Positions 16,715 to 25,339 are shown, counted from the stretch's first letter. The stretch: DNA of 64,000 nt from Pirellula sp. (GCA_013822725.1 PNKX01000011.1:115914-179913); one strand, 5' to 3'. Translations and numbers: made by a program. Notes: generated by a model not told the origin, from the letters alone.

Positions 16715-18080
16715 TCGCCCGCGCCGCCTCCTCGCACAGTTCGCGCGCCTCGGCCAGCGTCGGCGCCTCGGCGATCGCCCGCACGATCGGCTCCGTATTG
16801 CTCGGCCGCACGAGCAGCCACGCCCCGTTAGGCCAATCGAGCCGCAGCCCGTCGAGCGTATCGGTCGCCACGCCAGCAAAATGTCGCTCCAGCGTCATTA
16901 AAGCCGCTGGAATCTCCGCACTCGGCACGGCGATCGTCGTCTTGTGAATCGCATACGCCGGCAATTCGTCGGCCAACTGACTCACCGGCAGCTCACGCGC
17001 CGCCATCGCGTCGAGGACCAGCGCCATCCCGACGAAGCTGTCGCGCACCAAGACAACGCGCGGGTCGATGACGCCGCCGTTCCCCTCAGCGCCGAGCAAC
17101 GCCCCCTGCTCCAGCATCAGGTCAACGACGTTCGCTTCGCCCACCTTTGAGCGGAAAAAGGGCACGCCATACTTGGCCGCCAAGTCTTCGCTCATGCGAC
17201 TCGTGGAGCAGTTCGTCACGATCGGGCCGCGCAACCCGCTGCGCAGCACATGCTCAACGCAAAGCGCAGGCGTCTTTTCCTCGCCGATGTAACGGCCCCG
17301 CTCGTCGATGATTGCCAATCGATCAGCGTCGGGATCTTGGCAGAACCCAATCGCCGCTTGTCGATCGACGACGCTCTTCAACACGCCGGCGAGATTCGCT
17401 TCAGTCGGCTCGGGCGTATGAGCAAACGCCCCATCCGGCGTGGCGCCGAGAATGACCGCCTCGCAGCCGAGACGATCAAGCAAGACTTTGCCAAGGACCG
17501 CGCCGGCGCCGTGATTCGCATCGAGCAGCACGCGGAATCGCTTGCTGCGAATGCGGTCGACGTTGCAGATTTGCTCGATGAGACGAAGGTGAGCGCTGGT
17601 GGTGTCCGTGAGTGGTTCGATCTTGGTTGGCGTCGCTCCGGCCGGTCGTTGACCGGCGGCTACTGGCATCGTGCGATAGCGATCAAGCACCCGCTGCCCG
17701 GCGACGGCGGGCATGACTCGCCCCTCGGCGCTGAAGAGTTTAATCCCGTTATACTGCGGCGGATTATGGCTCGCGGAAATCTGCACGCCCCCCGCCGCCT
17801 TCAAGTCACGCACCAGCACGCCCACGGTCGGCGTCGACGCCGGCCCTGCGTCGAACACCCGCCGCCCGCCGCCGGTCGCCGCGGTCGCGGCGCCAATCAC
17901 TTCGGCAAACATCGCCCCCGACGCGCGGCCATCCCGCCCAATCACCACCGGACCCGCCGGCAGTTCCTCCGCGAAGGCCGTCGCGTATCGCCGCGCCACT
18001 TCCTCGGTGAGCGACTCGCCCACAATGCCACGGAGGCCGGAAACGCTGATGATTGGTTCAGGGGCCATAGTCTCTGTCAT
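16704..18080 (-). CDS. Phosphohexomutase (phosphomannomutase / phosphoglucosamine mutase family)
   Basis: 458 residues, normal length. The enzyme moves phosphate between C1 and C6 of a hexose through a phosphoserine. The N-terminus 'IISVSGLRGIVGESLT' is the substrate-phosphate loop. 'QISASHNPPQYNG' holds the catalytic serine, 'CQDPDADRLAIID' is the metal-binding loop (usually DGDGDR), and 'LLVRPSNTEPIVR' is the C-terminal phosphate loop. The 'SNTEP' form is more usual in phosphomannomutase/phosphoglucomutase than in GlmM ('SGTEP'), so the sugar is left open. GlmM would fit with glmS elsewhere in the window. A REP-like palindrome (17634-17662) is embedded in the coding sequence. Confidence 0.88.
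   Translation of the reverse strand: MTETMAPEPIISVSGLRGIVGESLTEEVARRYATAFAEELPAGPVVIGRDGRASGAMFAEVIGAATAATGGGRRVFDAGPASTPTVGVLVRDLKAAGGVQISASHNPPQYNGIKLFSAEGRVMPAVAGQRVLDRYRTMPVAAGQRPAGATPTKIEPLTDTTSAHLRLIEQICNVDRIRSKRFRVLLDANHGAGAVLGKVLLDRLGCEAVILGATPDGAFAHTPEPTEANLAGVLKSVVDRQAAIGFCQDPDADRLAIIDERGRYIGEEKTPALCVEHVLRSGLRGPIVTNCSTSRMSEDLAAKYGVPFFRSKVGEANVVDLMLEQGALLGAEGNGGVIDPRVVLVRDSFVGMALVLDAMAARELPVSQLADELPAYAIHKTTIAVPSAEIPAALMTLERHFAGVATDTLDGLRLDWPNGAWLLVRPSNTEPIVRAIAEAPTLAEARELCEEAARAITV
17634..17662. repeat. Family E palindrome inside the phosphohexomutase gene
   Basis: Read on the minus strand it is 'TAGCCGCCGGTCAACGACCG' followed by GCCGGAGCG. The extragenic copy at 31455-31483 differs only at the two paired positions (C..G replaced by G..C), so the hairpin is preserved. 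In the protein it encodes 'VAAGQRPAGA'. Confidence 0.65.
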
Positions 18081-18134
18081 TCCGAGCGGAGCGAGGAATC
18101 TAAGCGGACTCTTCGGAGTACCTCAGAGTGACAG
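18074..18134. repeat. Dispersed 'CTGTCATTCCGAGCGGAGCG' repeat
   Basis: Imperfect inverted repeat with ends 'CTGTCATTCCGAG' and 'CCTCAGAGTGACAG', spanning the start of the phosphohexomutase gene and the short gap before apbE. A related element is at 52471-52567. Confidence 0.6.
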
Positions 18135-18183
18135 GGTTCTAGCTCCTCCCCCCACTCCAACTCGTCGCCGTTATAATGGAACC

Positions 18184-19335
18184 ATGTCCGACAAGAAACC
18201 GACCTCCCGACGCGACTTCCTCCGCGGCCACGGCATCGCCCGGACACTGCTCGACGCCGCGCGCGGGGTGGCCGGCACGGCCGCGTCGTCGTTCGACAAG
18301 AAAGAACTTGCGGCCTCCAGCGGCAATCCCGCCGCCGTCCGCCATCGCTCCTCTGCCGACGTGGCCCACATCCAAACGAGCCGCCGGGCAATGGCCTGCG
18401 AGTTTGCCATCGAATACCACGCCGCCGACGGGGCCGACGCGGCGGCCGCTGCGCTGGAAGGGCTCGATCTCATCGAGCAGTTGGAGGATCAACTCTCCGT
18501 CTACCGCGACCACACCGAAGTCGCCGCGATCAACCGCCTGGCCGCCGAATGCGCGGTGAAAGTCGAATCCCGACTTTTTTCGTTGTTGGAACTGTGCGAT
18601 TGGATTCATGCTAGCACTCACGGGTCCTTCGATATCACCAGCGGACCTCTCTCGCGGATCTGGGGCTTTCACAAACGCGAAGGGCGCCTTCCCTCGCAAG
18701 ACGAGATCGACGCAGCGCTCCGCTCGGTTGGTTTTCAGCATTTGCAATTCGAACCGACCAATCAAACGATTCGCTTCGACCGAGCTGGCGTCGAAATCAA
18801 CTTCAACTCCATCGGCAAAGGATACGCCCTCGACCGCGTCGCCGAGTTGATGTCTAAGCGCGGCGTCGCCGACTATCTCGCCCATGGCGGCCGCAGCAGC
18901 GTGCTGACCCGCGGCCGCGATCGTGGGGGCGACACGACGGGCTGGAGCGTTTCGATCCCTCACCCGCATGAACGCGAGCGCTCGGTTGGCGACATCGTGC
19001 TCCGCAACCAGGCGCTCGGCACCTCGGGCTCCGGCACTCAATTCTTCGAAATCGAAGGCCGCCGCTTCGGTCACCTCATCGATCCGCGCACTGGCTGGCC
19101 CGCCAGCGGCGTCTACACCGCGACCGCCGTCGCCGCTACCGCGGCGGAAGCCGACGCCCTCGCTACGGCGTTCTACATTCTCGGCCCCGGCGGCGCGTCG
19201 GAATATTGCGCGTCGCATCCCGAAACGGGCGCCGTGCTCGTTTGCCCGCGCGATGAAACCGGCGCTGGCCAAGAGTTCGACGTCCACACGTTCAACCTGA
19301 ACGACGGACGCTGGCTGCCCGCGAGTTCTCGGTAG
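18184..19335 (+). CDS. ApbE-type FAD:protein FMN transferase
   Basis: 383 residues from ATG 18184. ApbE proteins attach FMN covalently to threonine of exported redox proteins. The N-terminus carries 'SRRDFLRG', a twin-arginine-like motif, so export is likely. The core matches the family: 'RRAMACEFAIEYH', 'LSVYRDHTEVAAINRLA', 'EINFNSIGKGYALDR', 'ALGTSGSGTQFFEIEG', 'FGHLIDPRTGWPA' and 'AAEADALATAFYILG', the last giving the conserved Asp/Thr metal site. A TATAAT at 18172-18177 is only 6 bp from the ATG, so it would imply a leaderless message if used; no matching -35 is seen. The frame is open far upstream but that part is antisense to the phosphohexomutase. Confidence 0.9.
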   Translation: MSDKKPTSRRDFLRGHGIARTLLDAARGVAGTAASSFDKKELAASSGNPAAVRHRSSADVAHIQTSRRAMACEFAIEYHAADGADAAAAALEGLDLIEQLEDQLSVYRDHTEVAAINRLAAECAVKVESRLFSLLELCDWIHASTHGSFDITSGPLSRIWGFHKREGRLPSQDEIDAALRSVGFQHLQFEPTNQTIRFDRAGVEINFNSIGKGYALDRVAELMSKRGVADYLAHGGRSSVLTRGRDRGGDTTGWSVSIPHPHERERSVGDIVLRNQALGTSGSGTQFFEIEGRRFGHLIDPRTGWPASGVYTATAVAATAAEADALATAFYILGPGGASEYCASHPETGAVLVCPRDETGAGQEFDVHTFNLNDGRWLPASSR

Positions 19336-19355
19336 GTTCGCTCTCTCGAAGACTG

Positions 19356-19487
19356 GACAGGATGACAGGATTTCACGGATCTACAGGATTGGGTCCGGAA
19401 GCGCGAGAGAGACGTTTAGCACCCACGATCTCTACGAGTCCAATCAGCAGTTCATCCCGTCAATCCGCGCAATCCTGTGATCCTGTC
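19356..19487. repeat. Inverted-repeat pair ('gacaggatgacaggattt' family)
   Basis: Left arm 19356-19380 and right arm 19463-19487 are near reverse complements. The left arm differs at only two of 25 positions from the left arm of the element at 45584. It occupies most of the gap between apbE and the DedA gene. A TATACT near 19587 could be the -10 of the latter. Confidence 0.75.
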
Positions 19488-19637
19488 AAAAAAACAATCA
19501 GCCGGGCCTAAGCTGATCTCGACTTCAGAATCTCCCCCCGTGCGACCGACGAAACTAATGCACGCGCCCCGTTCGCACCGCGCGGGTATACTACCTCACC
19601 CTCTTCAGCAAACCATGACCAACCGCTGCGAGGCCGC

Positions 19638-20318
19638 GTGCTTGCGACGCTTCTCCATCCCGGCAGCTACTTTGGCATCTTCCTCCTGATGGTGCTTACC
19701 GGGTGCGGTCTGCCGGTGCCCGAGGAAGTCTTCATCATCGGCGCCGGCGTCCTCAGCGCGAACGGCGAGTTGCGGCCCGAATTCGCGTTCCCCGCCGCTC
19801 TCCTGGGAGCCCTGGTCGGCGACGCGGCGATGTACGGCATCGGCTACCGGTTTGGCCGACTGCTGCACCGCTATCCCAAACTGTCCAAACTCTTTGGCGC
19901 CGATCGCGAAGAGTATTTTGAGCGGGCCGTCGAGCGTCACGGCTTCAAGGTGCTGCTGCTCGCCCGCTTCATGGTCGGCGTCCGCGGCCCCGTCTATCTC
20001 GCCGCCGGCGTCGTGCGGATGCCGTTTCTCAAGTTCTTGCTGTGGGACCTCGTCTGCGCCACGTTGGTCGTCGGCGCCTTTTTTTCGCTCGCCTTTTTCT
20101 TCGGCGAAGAGATCGCCGATCTCCTCACCGACGCCGAAGTCGGCCTCACGGTGATCGTCATCGGGGTCGCCGCGGCAGTCGCCTTCGTCGCCCTCCGCCG
20201 CCATCGTCAACGCGTCCTGGAGCAGGTGATCGTTACCGCCGGCGAAGCCCCGACGGCCGCGGAAGTGAAAGCGGATGCTGTAACTGAAATCGAAACGCCC
20301 CAGCGAGAAGCGTCGTAG
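19638..20318 (+). CDS. DedA-family membrane protein
   Basis: 226 residues from a GTG start; the ATG at 19614 is in another frame and stops early. DedA (SNARE-associated/VTT) proteins are inner-membrane proteins linked to undecaprenyl-phosphate recycling and membrane homeostasis. Family features are 'LTGCGLPVPEEVFIIGAG' near residue 25, the glycine-rich 'LGALVGDAAMYGIGYRFG', and 'LLLARFMVGVRGPVYLAAGV', which matches the conserved F/H-R-x-G segment. Two helices follow, then a charged cytoplasmic tail of about 45 residues. The reentrant loops expected for the fold are compatible with the hydrophobic pattern. Confidence 0.88.
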   Translation: MLATLLHPGSYFGIFLLMVLTGCGLPVPEEVFIIGAGVLSANGELRPEFAFPAALLGALVGDAAMYGIGYRFGRLLHRYPKLSKLFGADREEYFERAVERHGFKVLLLARFMVGVRGPVYLAAGVVRMPFLKFLLWDLVCATLVVGAFFSLAFFFGEEIADLLTDAEVGLTVIVIGVAAAVAFVALRRHRQRVLEQVIVTAGEAPTAAEVKADAVTEIETPQREAS

Positions 20319-20321
20319 CCC

Positions 20322-20402
20322 GGGAGGGCGAGGCTCCCGCCGAGCCGCCGATTGACGCGACGCCGTCACCAGGGCCCGGCTCAGCAGAAGCTTCGCCCTC
20401 CC
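20322..20402. repeat. Family D palindrome with inverted partner
   Basis: 'GGGAGGGCGAGGCTCCCG' continuing to CCGAGCCGCCG (20322-20350) is identical over 29 bp to 33459-33487. A related inverted arm ends at 20402 ('CTTCGCCCTCCC'). It lies in the convergent gap between the DedA gene and the DUF1598-type gene. Confidence 0.75.
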
Positions 20403-20423
20403 CTCATGCGCTAAGCCAACGCA

Positions 20424-22127
20424 TCAATCCCACCACCAAACAATCGCATCCGCAGCCGCCTTGATTGGCTCTTTCTTCGCCGCGGTCAATTTGTCGACTG
20501 CTTGCCCCGCGACAGACGCGACCTGCAAGCTCTTCCCCCCATCCACCCACACGCCGCCGCTGACGCCGGCGATAATCTGCCGACCGCCGATCACCCGGTG
20601 ATTGATCACCGTCTCCACCGCTTTCGGCGCCGGCGACTTCGGCAGTCGCAGCCGCTGTTCGTCGAGCAGCAAGTTCGGCGACCAGCCGACCTTCTCGGCC
20701 AGCCCTTCGCGCTCGATGACCGCGAGCGCCAGCGCGACTTCAAACACCCGCTCCAACTCGCCATACACCGGGTATTTGAGCGCCAACGCATCGAACTCCT
20801 GCGTGAACGACTCCGCAAACTTCCGATTGAGATCGTCCGACTGCCCCGTGTGCACCCGCTCGCCTCGAGCGGCGAGCATTTCGTTCTCGCTTAGCACGCA
20901 AATGCAGCGTTGCGGCAGGGCGAACGCATCGTGGGCGTCGCTCGCCTCCACGGTCGAAGCCGGCATCGAGAACCACCACCGCAGGACCGCCATCGGCGGT
21001 GGCGAACCATCGGCGCCATTGCGCACCGTCGCCAGGTAGTTTTTCACGCCGGGCACGCCTTCAGCGAGCCCCATGCCGATCAGCTTCATGTGGTAATCGG
21101 CCGCGAGCAACAGCGACGCAATCCGCGATCCTTCGTCAATGTTGTAATATTCGACGTCCTGAATCCCGAGCGTATCGCGTAGTTCCGCGAGCCACTTCCG
21201 CCGCCCGCTCGGCTCCAACGGCTGGGCCGCCGAAGCATTCAAGAATTCCTGCGTCTGAGCCAGCGCTTCCTGCCGCGGCACGATCGAGCAGCCAAACGCC
21301 GTCGATTTTTCGCTCCGCTGCCGCCGCCAGAGCGTGAGTAAATCGTCAAGCCGCACCACCGGTCGGCCCGTCTCCAACGACACGAGCCCTCCCTGCGGCG
21401 AGCCGGCCCAATCGCCCGCTGGCCCCGCCAGTACGAGGTCGCCCGTTTCGGGATAAGCGAACACATAGCTCACCCGCTGCAACCCGGCGAGCGACAGCAT
21501 CGCCGCATCGAGCGGGACATGCCGCTCCTGGCAATCGGCAATCGCCGCTTCAAGCTTCGAGAGCGACACGAAGCGCAACTCGCTCGCCTGCCGCGCCCGA
21601 TCGAGTTCGTCCACGCCATCCGATTTCGCCGCCGCCGCTTGCGGCTTAGCGGCTGACACAGCGGCCGTCGCGGCAGCGTTGGTCGCACCTTCGCTAGAAC
21701 GCAGCCCGCGACCGCGCGCAGCGGCCAAACCCGCTTGTTTCGACGGCTCCCCGCGAAACTTCAACGCGCTGGCCGCATCAACGTAGACGCCGTTTGGAAA
21801 GGGCTGAATATCCCCTTCGCCCGTGCCATTCTCCAACCACGACTCGTTCTCGACCGTCGACGTGATCAGGTCGATCAACGAGTCGAAGTCGGCCATCGCC
21901 GCACCGCCGCCGTTGGTCGCCGTGGCCCCGTTATTCGCATTGCCTCCGGCCGGCAGCCCATTGCCAACCGCCGCATTGGGAGGCTGCCCGCGTCCGATAT
22001 TCGCTCCGGGCAATTGTCCCGCGGGTTGCCCCGGTTGTTGGGAGTACCCCACCGGCTGAAAGAGAAGGAAGTGCAACGACGCCGCGATCAGCGCAAGCGT
22101 CCACTTCAGCCGTAAAAATGTCGCCAT
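20424..22127 (-). CDS. Secreted DUF1598-type protein
   Basis: 567 residues from ATG 22127, which begins a signal peptide ('LRLKWTLALIAASLHFLLFQ'). Residues 30-80 are a Pro/Gly/Asn-rich linker. The remainder resembles the planctomycete DUF1598 family: 'AAIADCQERHVPLDAAMLSL', 'YVFAYPETGDLVLAGPAGDW', 'GRPVVRLDDLLTLWRR', 'YNIDEGSRIASLLLAADYHM', 'FAESFTQEFDALALKYPVYG' and the C-terminal 'GGVWVDGGKSLQVASV'. No function is established for the family. The 'CS..' cysteine and repeated substrate-like pockets are not diagnostic. The family assignment rests on recall of these motifs and is moderately sure. Confidence 0.75.
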   Translation of the reverse strand: MATFLRLKWTLALIAASLHFLLFQPVGYSQQPGQPAGQLPGANIGRGQPPNAAVGNGLPAGGNANNGATATNGGGAAMADFDSLIDLITSTVENESWLENGTGEGDIQPFPNGVYVDAASALKFRGEPSKQAGLAAARGRGLRSSEGATNAAATAAVSAAKPQAAAAKSDGVDELDRARQASELRFVSLSKLEAAIADCQERHVPLDAAMLSLAGLQRVSYVFAYPETGDLVLAGPAGDWAGSPQGGLVSLETGRPVVRLDDLLTLWRRQRSEKSTAFGCSIVPRQEALAQTQEFLNASAAQPLEPSGRRKWLAELRDTLGIQDVEYYNIDEGSRIASLLLAADYHMKLIGMGLAEGVPGVKNYLATVRNGADGSPPPMAVLRWWFSMPASTVEASDAHDAFALPQRCICVLSENEMLAARGERVHTGQSDDLNRKFAESFTQEFDALALKYPVYGELERVFEVALALAVIEREGLAEKVGWSPNLLLDEQRLRLPKSPAPKAVETVINHRVIGGRQIIAGVSGGVWVDGGKSLQVASVAGQAVDKLTAAKKEPIKAAADAIVWWWD

Positions 22128-22283
22128 GGTTAGCCTCGCTCGTGAACTGTTCCAAATCTCGAGCCCGTTCCGAACGTCGATTCTCGCCCAACATGGCAGC
22201 GGCCGCAAGCAACCACGCCAATCACGGCACGTTTTGGCGATCCAATCCCCACCGCTAGAATAGAACCCGCCACCTCACAACGC

Positions 22284-22337
22284 CCATTTAGCCGCGGGGC
22301 TCGCCCCGCGCCCGCCGCCAGCGGCGGGGCTAAATGG
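22284..22337. repeat. Double palindrome in the 268-bp divergent gap
   Basis: 'CCATTTAGCC' and 'GGCTAAATGG' bound two adjacent GC hairpins ('GCGGGGCTCGCCCCGC' and 'GCCGCCAGCGGCGGGGC'). Immediately downstream, at about 22357-22386, the heptamer ATCCAGC is repeated four times in tandem. No promoter is obvious. Confidence 0.65.
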
Positions 22338-22395
22338 CCGCTGCGGCTACGAAGCCCACATCCAGCATCCAGCATCCAGCATCCAGAGCAACGCC

Positions 22396-22815
22396 ATGCC
22401 CGCGTCAAAACTCCTCTCCATTGCAATTGCAACGCTCGCATTAGCCGTCGCCCCGTCGCTCCACGCCATCGAGTTCACTGAAGACTCGCTGAAGACCGTC
22501 AAAAAAGCCGTCGACGCCGAGAAGGCGACGCTGGTCGACGTCCGCTCGCAGAAGGAGTGGGACAAGGGCCACGTCGACGGCGCGATCTTCCTGCCGGTGA
22601 CGTCGCTCACCGACGAACTCGACGAGAAAACCCTCGCCAAGACGCTCCCCAAAAAAGGCCGCTATTACATCCACTGCGCCGTCGGCATCCGCGCCACCCG
22701 CGCCGGCGAGTATTTAGAAGAACGAGGTTACGAGGTGAAGGTCCTCAAGCCCGGCTACCAGCAGCTGATTGAAGCAGGCTTCAAGAAAGCGGAAGAAAAA
22801 GAGAAGCCGAAATAA
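22396..22815 (+). CDS. Secreted single-domain rhodanese-like protein
   Basis: 139 residues with a signal peptide ('LLSIAIATLALAVAPSLHA'). The rhodanese domain shows 'LVDVRSQKEWDKGHVDGAI' (CDC25-like entry with the conserved Asp-Val-Arg) and the active-site loop 'IHCAVGIRATRAGEYL', with the catalytic cysteine in 'CAVGIR'. Single-domain periplasmic rhodaneses carry sulfane sulfur or act in thiosulfate and cyanide detoxification; the partner is unknown. The C-terminus is lysine-rich. It is convergent with the Cys-rich gene, with a strong terminator between them. Confidence 0.88.
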   Translation: MPASKLLSIAIATLALAVAPSLHAIEFTEDSLKTVKKAVDAEKATLVDVRSQKEWDKGHVDGAIFLPVTSLTDELDEKTLAKTLPKKGRYYIHCAVGIRATRAGEYLEERGYEVKVLKPGYQQLIEAGFKKAEEKEKPK

Positions 22816-22880
22816 GTCGAATCGCGTGGCGCTTCCTTGCAACTGACAACGGCCCACTGACGACGGACAACCCAAACAAA

Positions 22881-22919
22881 AAAAACGGCCCCCTGCCTAC
22901 ATCGCAGGGGGCCGTTTCG
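22881..22919. terminator. Bidirectional rho-independent terminator
   Basis: Stem 'AAACGGCCCCCTGC' / 'GCAGGGGGCCGTTT' with a 7-base loop, preceded by an A-run and followed by T-rich sequence. It can serve both the rhodanese gene and the convergent Cys-rich gene. Confidence 0.85.
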
Positions 22920-22978
22920 ATTTTCTCGCAGACTCATCGCACTTCGCTGGCGACGCCTAATGATGGCGTCAAGTCAGC

Positions 22979-23512
22979 TCAGTTGCAGCCGCAGCTCGGG
23001 GCAGCTTCGCAGCCGCACGAGGCTTCGCAACCGCAGCTGGCTTCGCAACCGCACGAGGCTTCGCAGCCGCAAGCGTGCTTGGCGGCCCAACGGGCCTTGA
23101 TGCGAGCGAAGATGCAGTGCTTCTTGCAGGGCGAGCAGCAATCATCGGCGCAACCGCACGAGGCTTCGCAACCGCAGCTGGCTTCGCAGCCGCAAGAGGG
23201 CTCAGCGGCGCAACCGCAGCTCGGCTCAACCGCACAGCCGCACGAGGGCTCGCAACCGCAGCTCGCTTCGCAGCACGAAGGAGCGCAGCAATGCTTCGCA
23301 GCCATGCGGGCCTTCAGGCGGGAGAAGATGCAGCACTTCTTCGGCGCACAACACGGGTCGCAACACGACGGCTCGCAGCCGCAGCTCGGTTCGACGCAGC
23401 CGCAGCTTGGCTCGGCCGCGCAACCACAGCCGCCCATGCCCCAGGCATGAGCGTTGGTCGCGAAAGCCAACGCCATAGCGACGCCCAGCGTCGACAACAG
23501 GTAACGTTTCAT
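22979..23512 (-). CDS. Secreted cysteine-rich repeat protein
   Basis: 177 residues from ATG 23512, with 'AGGAG' at proper spacing and a signal peptide ('LLSTLGVAMALAFATNAHA'). The mature part of about 155 residues contains 42 cysteines. It is built from 'CGCEASCGCEPS'-type units, with two longer inserts of the form 'CCIFSRLKARMAAKHCC' and 'KHCIFARIKARWAAKHAC'. The two inserts are clearly related basic helical segments placed between Cys-rich tracts, so the protein is an internal duplication. All-disulfide wall or sheath proteins are known in planctomycetes in general, and metal binding is an alternative. I do not recognise a named family. Confidence 0.82.
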   Translation of the reverse strand: MKRYLLSTLGVAMALAFATNAHAWGMGGCGCAAEPSCGCVEPSCGCEPSCCDPCCAPKKCCIFSRLKARMAAKHCCAPSCCEASCGCEPSCGCAVEPSCGCAAEPSCGCEASCGCEASCGCADDCCSPCKKHCIFARIKARWAAKHACGCEASCGCEASCGCEASCGCEAAPSCGCN

Positions 23513-23993
23513 CGGGAGGCTCCTGAAAAACTGGTGGGGAGGACAATGGTTGCGTCGGGGCTTGGCTCCGTCGTCTCGCCTGCGCCCCTGGTTAGGTGGG
23601 ATGGCGCCAAGGCGATAGGAACGACGTGAAGGCCCTCTCACGCAACGAAAACTCACGTGAGTACTGCTGATATCGTCGGTGCTAGCGGCAAGCCTTCACC
23701 CGTTTCGCTAAATCACTTAAGCGAAAAACCCAACGCAGTCCGGATTTTCTCACACTAACGGACGCGCCCGTCTTAACGCCGTGACGGGTGAGAACGATTG
23801 CGCAGCCGTAGGCTGGGACAACGTCCCACCTGATGTGGAAATCCGCTCGGCGATTCAGGTGGGACGCTGTCCCAGCCTACGCGACTCAATTTGCGGTCAC
23901 TTGATGAGCGAGCATTGGGCTTGTTGTGCAGCTAGAATGCCCACTACACGACGGTAACGATGTTCGCCGAAGACGCTGTACTAGGGGGGGACA
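23513..23993. other. 481-bp intergenic region with palindromes
   Basis: Upstream of the Cys-rich gene there is 'TTTCGCT' with its partner AGCGAAA (23702-23726), around a 9-11 bp centre. At 23806-23881 an inverted-repeat element has arms 'GTAGGCTGGGACAACGTCCC' and 'GGGACGCTGTCCCAGCCTAC'. No gene is seen. GC content falls towards the 23994 ORF. Confidence 0.6.
23806..23881. repeat. Inverted-repeat element ('gtaggctgggaca' family)
   Basis: Two 27-bp arms, 23806-23833 and 23855-23881, with two mismatches and a 21-bp centre. Confidence 0.75.
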
Positions 23994-24374
23994 ATGAGCA
24001 CTGACGGCCAAGACGATGGCATAATTCGAGTCGAGGCGATTGAAGCCAAGGCGATCTACCTTGTTGATAGTTCTGGGTCGCCGCGTGCTAGTCTCACTTG
24101 CTCTGAGGGAGGGGGGCAGAATCACGGACACGTGGTGATCCATCTGCATGATCAGAACGGCATACGACTGTCGCTTCAGGTCGATGACAAAGAAGGCGCC
24201 AGCATATCGATGTTCAACCAATCTGCATCGCCGTGTATCTCGTTGTCCGTGTTCAATTCTCGCGGAAATGGCATCACGATTTGTGATAGTGAAGGTAGGC
24301 CTAGAATCAACGCCGGTGTCGACGACGTCGATTCCTTAGCGGATATCTCCGTGCTCAATCCGACCGACGACTGA
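23994..24374 (+). CDS. Small beta-repeat protein of unknown function
   Basis: 126 residues; 'AGGGGGGGACA' precedes the ATG and could act as ribosome-binding site. The sequence is made of short beta units around Gly turns: 'AIYLVDSSGSPRASLTC', 'VVIHLHDQNGIRLSLQ', 'SISMFNQSASPCISLSV', 'GITICDSEGRPRINAGV'. That is, 'L.D..G.PR.SL'-type repeats of about 20-25 residues that suggest a small beta-solenoid. There is no signal peptide. Base composition is poorer in GC than its neighbours, and its 3' end overlaps the convergent ygfZ gene by 39 bp; both suggest acquisition or a weakly conserved gene. Confidence 0.5.
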   Translation: MSTDGQDDGIIRVEAIEAKAIYLVDSSGSPRASLTCSEGGGQNHGHVVIHLHDQNGIRLSLQVDDKEGASISMFNQSASPCISLSVFNSRGNGITICDSEGRPRINAGVDDVDSLADISVLNPTDD

Positions 24375-25337
24375 GACAACTTCCCCCGCGCCGCCGCTCC
24401 AGGTGAGCGCGGTTCCAGCAGCGTTCGCCCCGCGCTTGACCATCCCCATCGCTTGCGGCTTAGCGCAGCGCGGCGACCAGCAAGAACTCGTCACGCTCCC
24501 GACGACTTGCTCCCCTTGCAACAACTCCGCTCCAATCTCCGGCACGGCATCCCCCTCAAAGCGAACCGCCACGAGCTGTTTGTTCACATGCCCCAGCGCA
24601 TCAATCCGTGCGACGGTTTCCTGTCCCAGATAACATCCCTTCCGAAAGCTAATCGCCGCCGCGTCGCGGGAAACTTCCTGCGGCAGGTTCGATTCATCGA
24701 AGTCGACGCCCCACAGCGGCCAACTCGATTCGACGCGCACTGTATTCCACCGCGACTCGCTGCCCAGCGTCGCTCCCGCCGCAACCAGTTGCGCTTCAAT
24801 CGCGGGAACCGATTCCGCGGGGCAGCCTAACAAATACCCGCCCATCCACGGCAGTTCGCACCGCACTGCTTCAACCGCAACGCCAGCAATATCAAACGTC
24901 CGATGGGCCCAAGCCGCCGACAACTCTCCAACGCCGGCGCCGACAACCTGCTCCAAGACCGCGCCCGCTCGTTCGCCAAACGCCAGCAGCCACGCCACGT
25001 CCCCCGACTTGTCGCTTAGCGCCACATCTTCCCGAATGATGTACCGATCAAGCTGCCCCATCAGCCGCCCCGCCGTCCCCGGAACCATCACGATCTCAAT
25101 CGCGTCGCTCCCGGCCAGCAGGAACCCGTGCGCAACAACCTTTCCTTTCACATCAGTAAAAAACGCCTCGCACCCCTCTCCTGCCGACAGGCGCTTCACG
25201 TCGTTCGTACACATATTGTGCAGAAAAGTCGCCCGGTCGTTCCCCGCCGCGCGCACGGTCGACCAATCGCGCAACCGCACGACGCCCGCCCCCGCGATCG
25301 CCGCGTCATACTCAAGTTGCAGAGCTTCGTCGTTCAT
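24336..25337 (-). CDS. ygfZ: YgfZ/GcvT-domain folate-binding protein
   Basis: 333 residues from ATG 25337. YgfZ (IBA57-like) uses tetrahydrofolate in maturation or repair of 4Fe-4S clusters. It shows the N-terminal 'RAAGNDRATFLHNMCTND' and the signature 'KGCYLGQETVARID' (residues 233-246), the latter holding the conserved Cys. A C-terminal beta-barrel follows. The start lies 2 bp after the stop of the LarA-like gene ('TGAGGATG'), so the two are translationally coupled and probably cotranscribed. Confidence 0.88.
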   Translation of the reverse strand: MNDEALQLEYDAAIAGAGVVRLRDWSTVRAAGNDRATFLHNMCTNDVKRLSAGEGCEAFFTDVKGKVVAHGFLLAGSDAIEIVMVPGTAGRLMGQLDRYIIREDVALSDKSGDVAWLLAFGERAGAVLEQVVGAGVGELSAAWAHRTFDIAGVAVEAVRCELPWMGGYLLGCPAESVPAIEAQLVAAGATLGSESRWNTVRVESSWPLWGVDFDESNLPQEVSRDAAAISFRKGCYLGQETVARIDALGHVNKQLVAVRFEGDAVPEIGAELLQGEQVVGSVTSSCWSPRCAKPQAMGMVKRGANAAGTALTWSGGAGEVVSVVGRIEHGDIR

Positions 25338-25339
25338 CC

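Noticed and set aside
22360..22386. Four tandem heptamers resembling a short CRISPR-like or iteron array
   Set aside because: There are no spacers between the units, and nearby genes are not replication genes. It is a simple tandem repeat.
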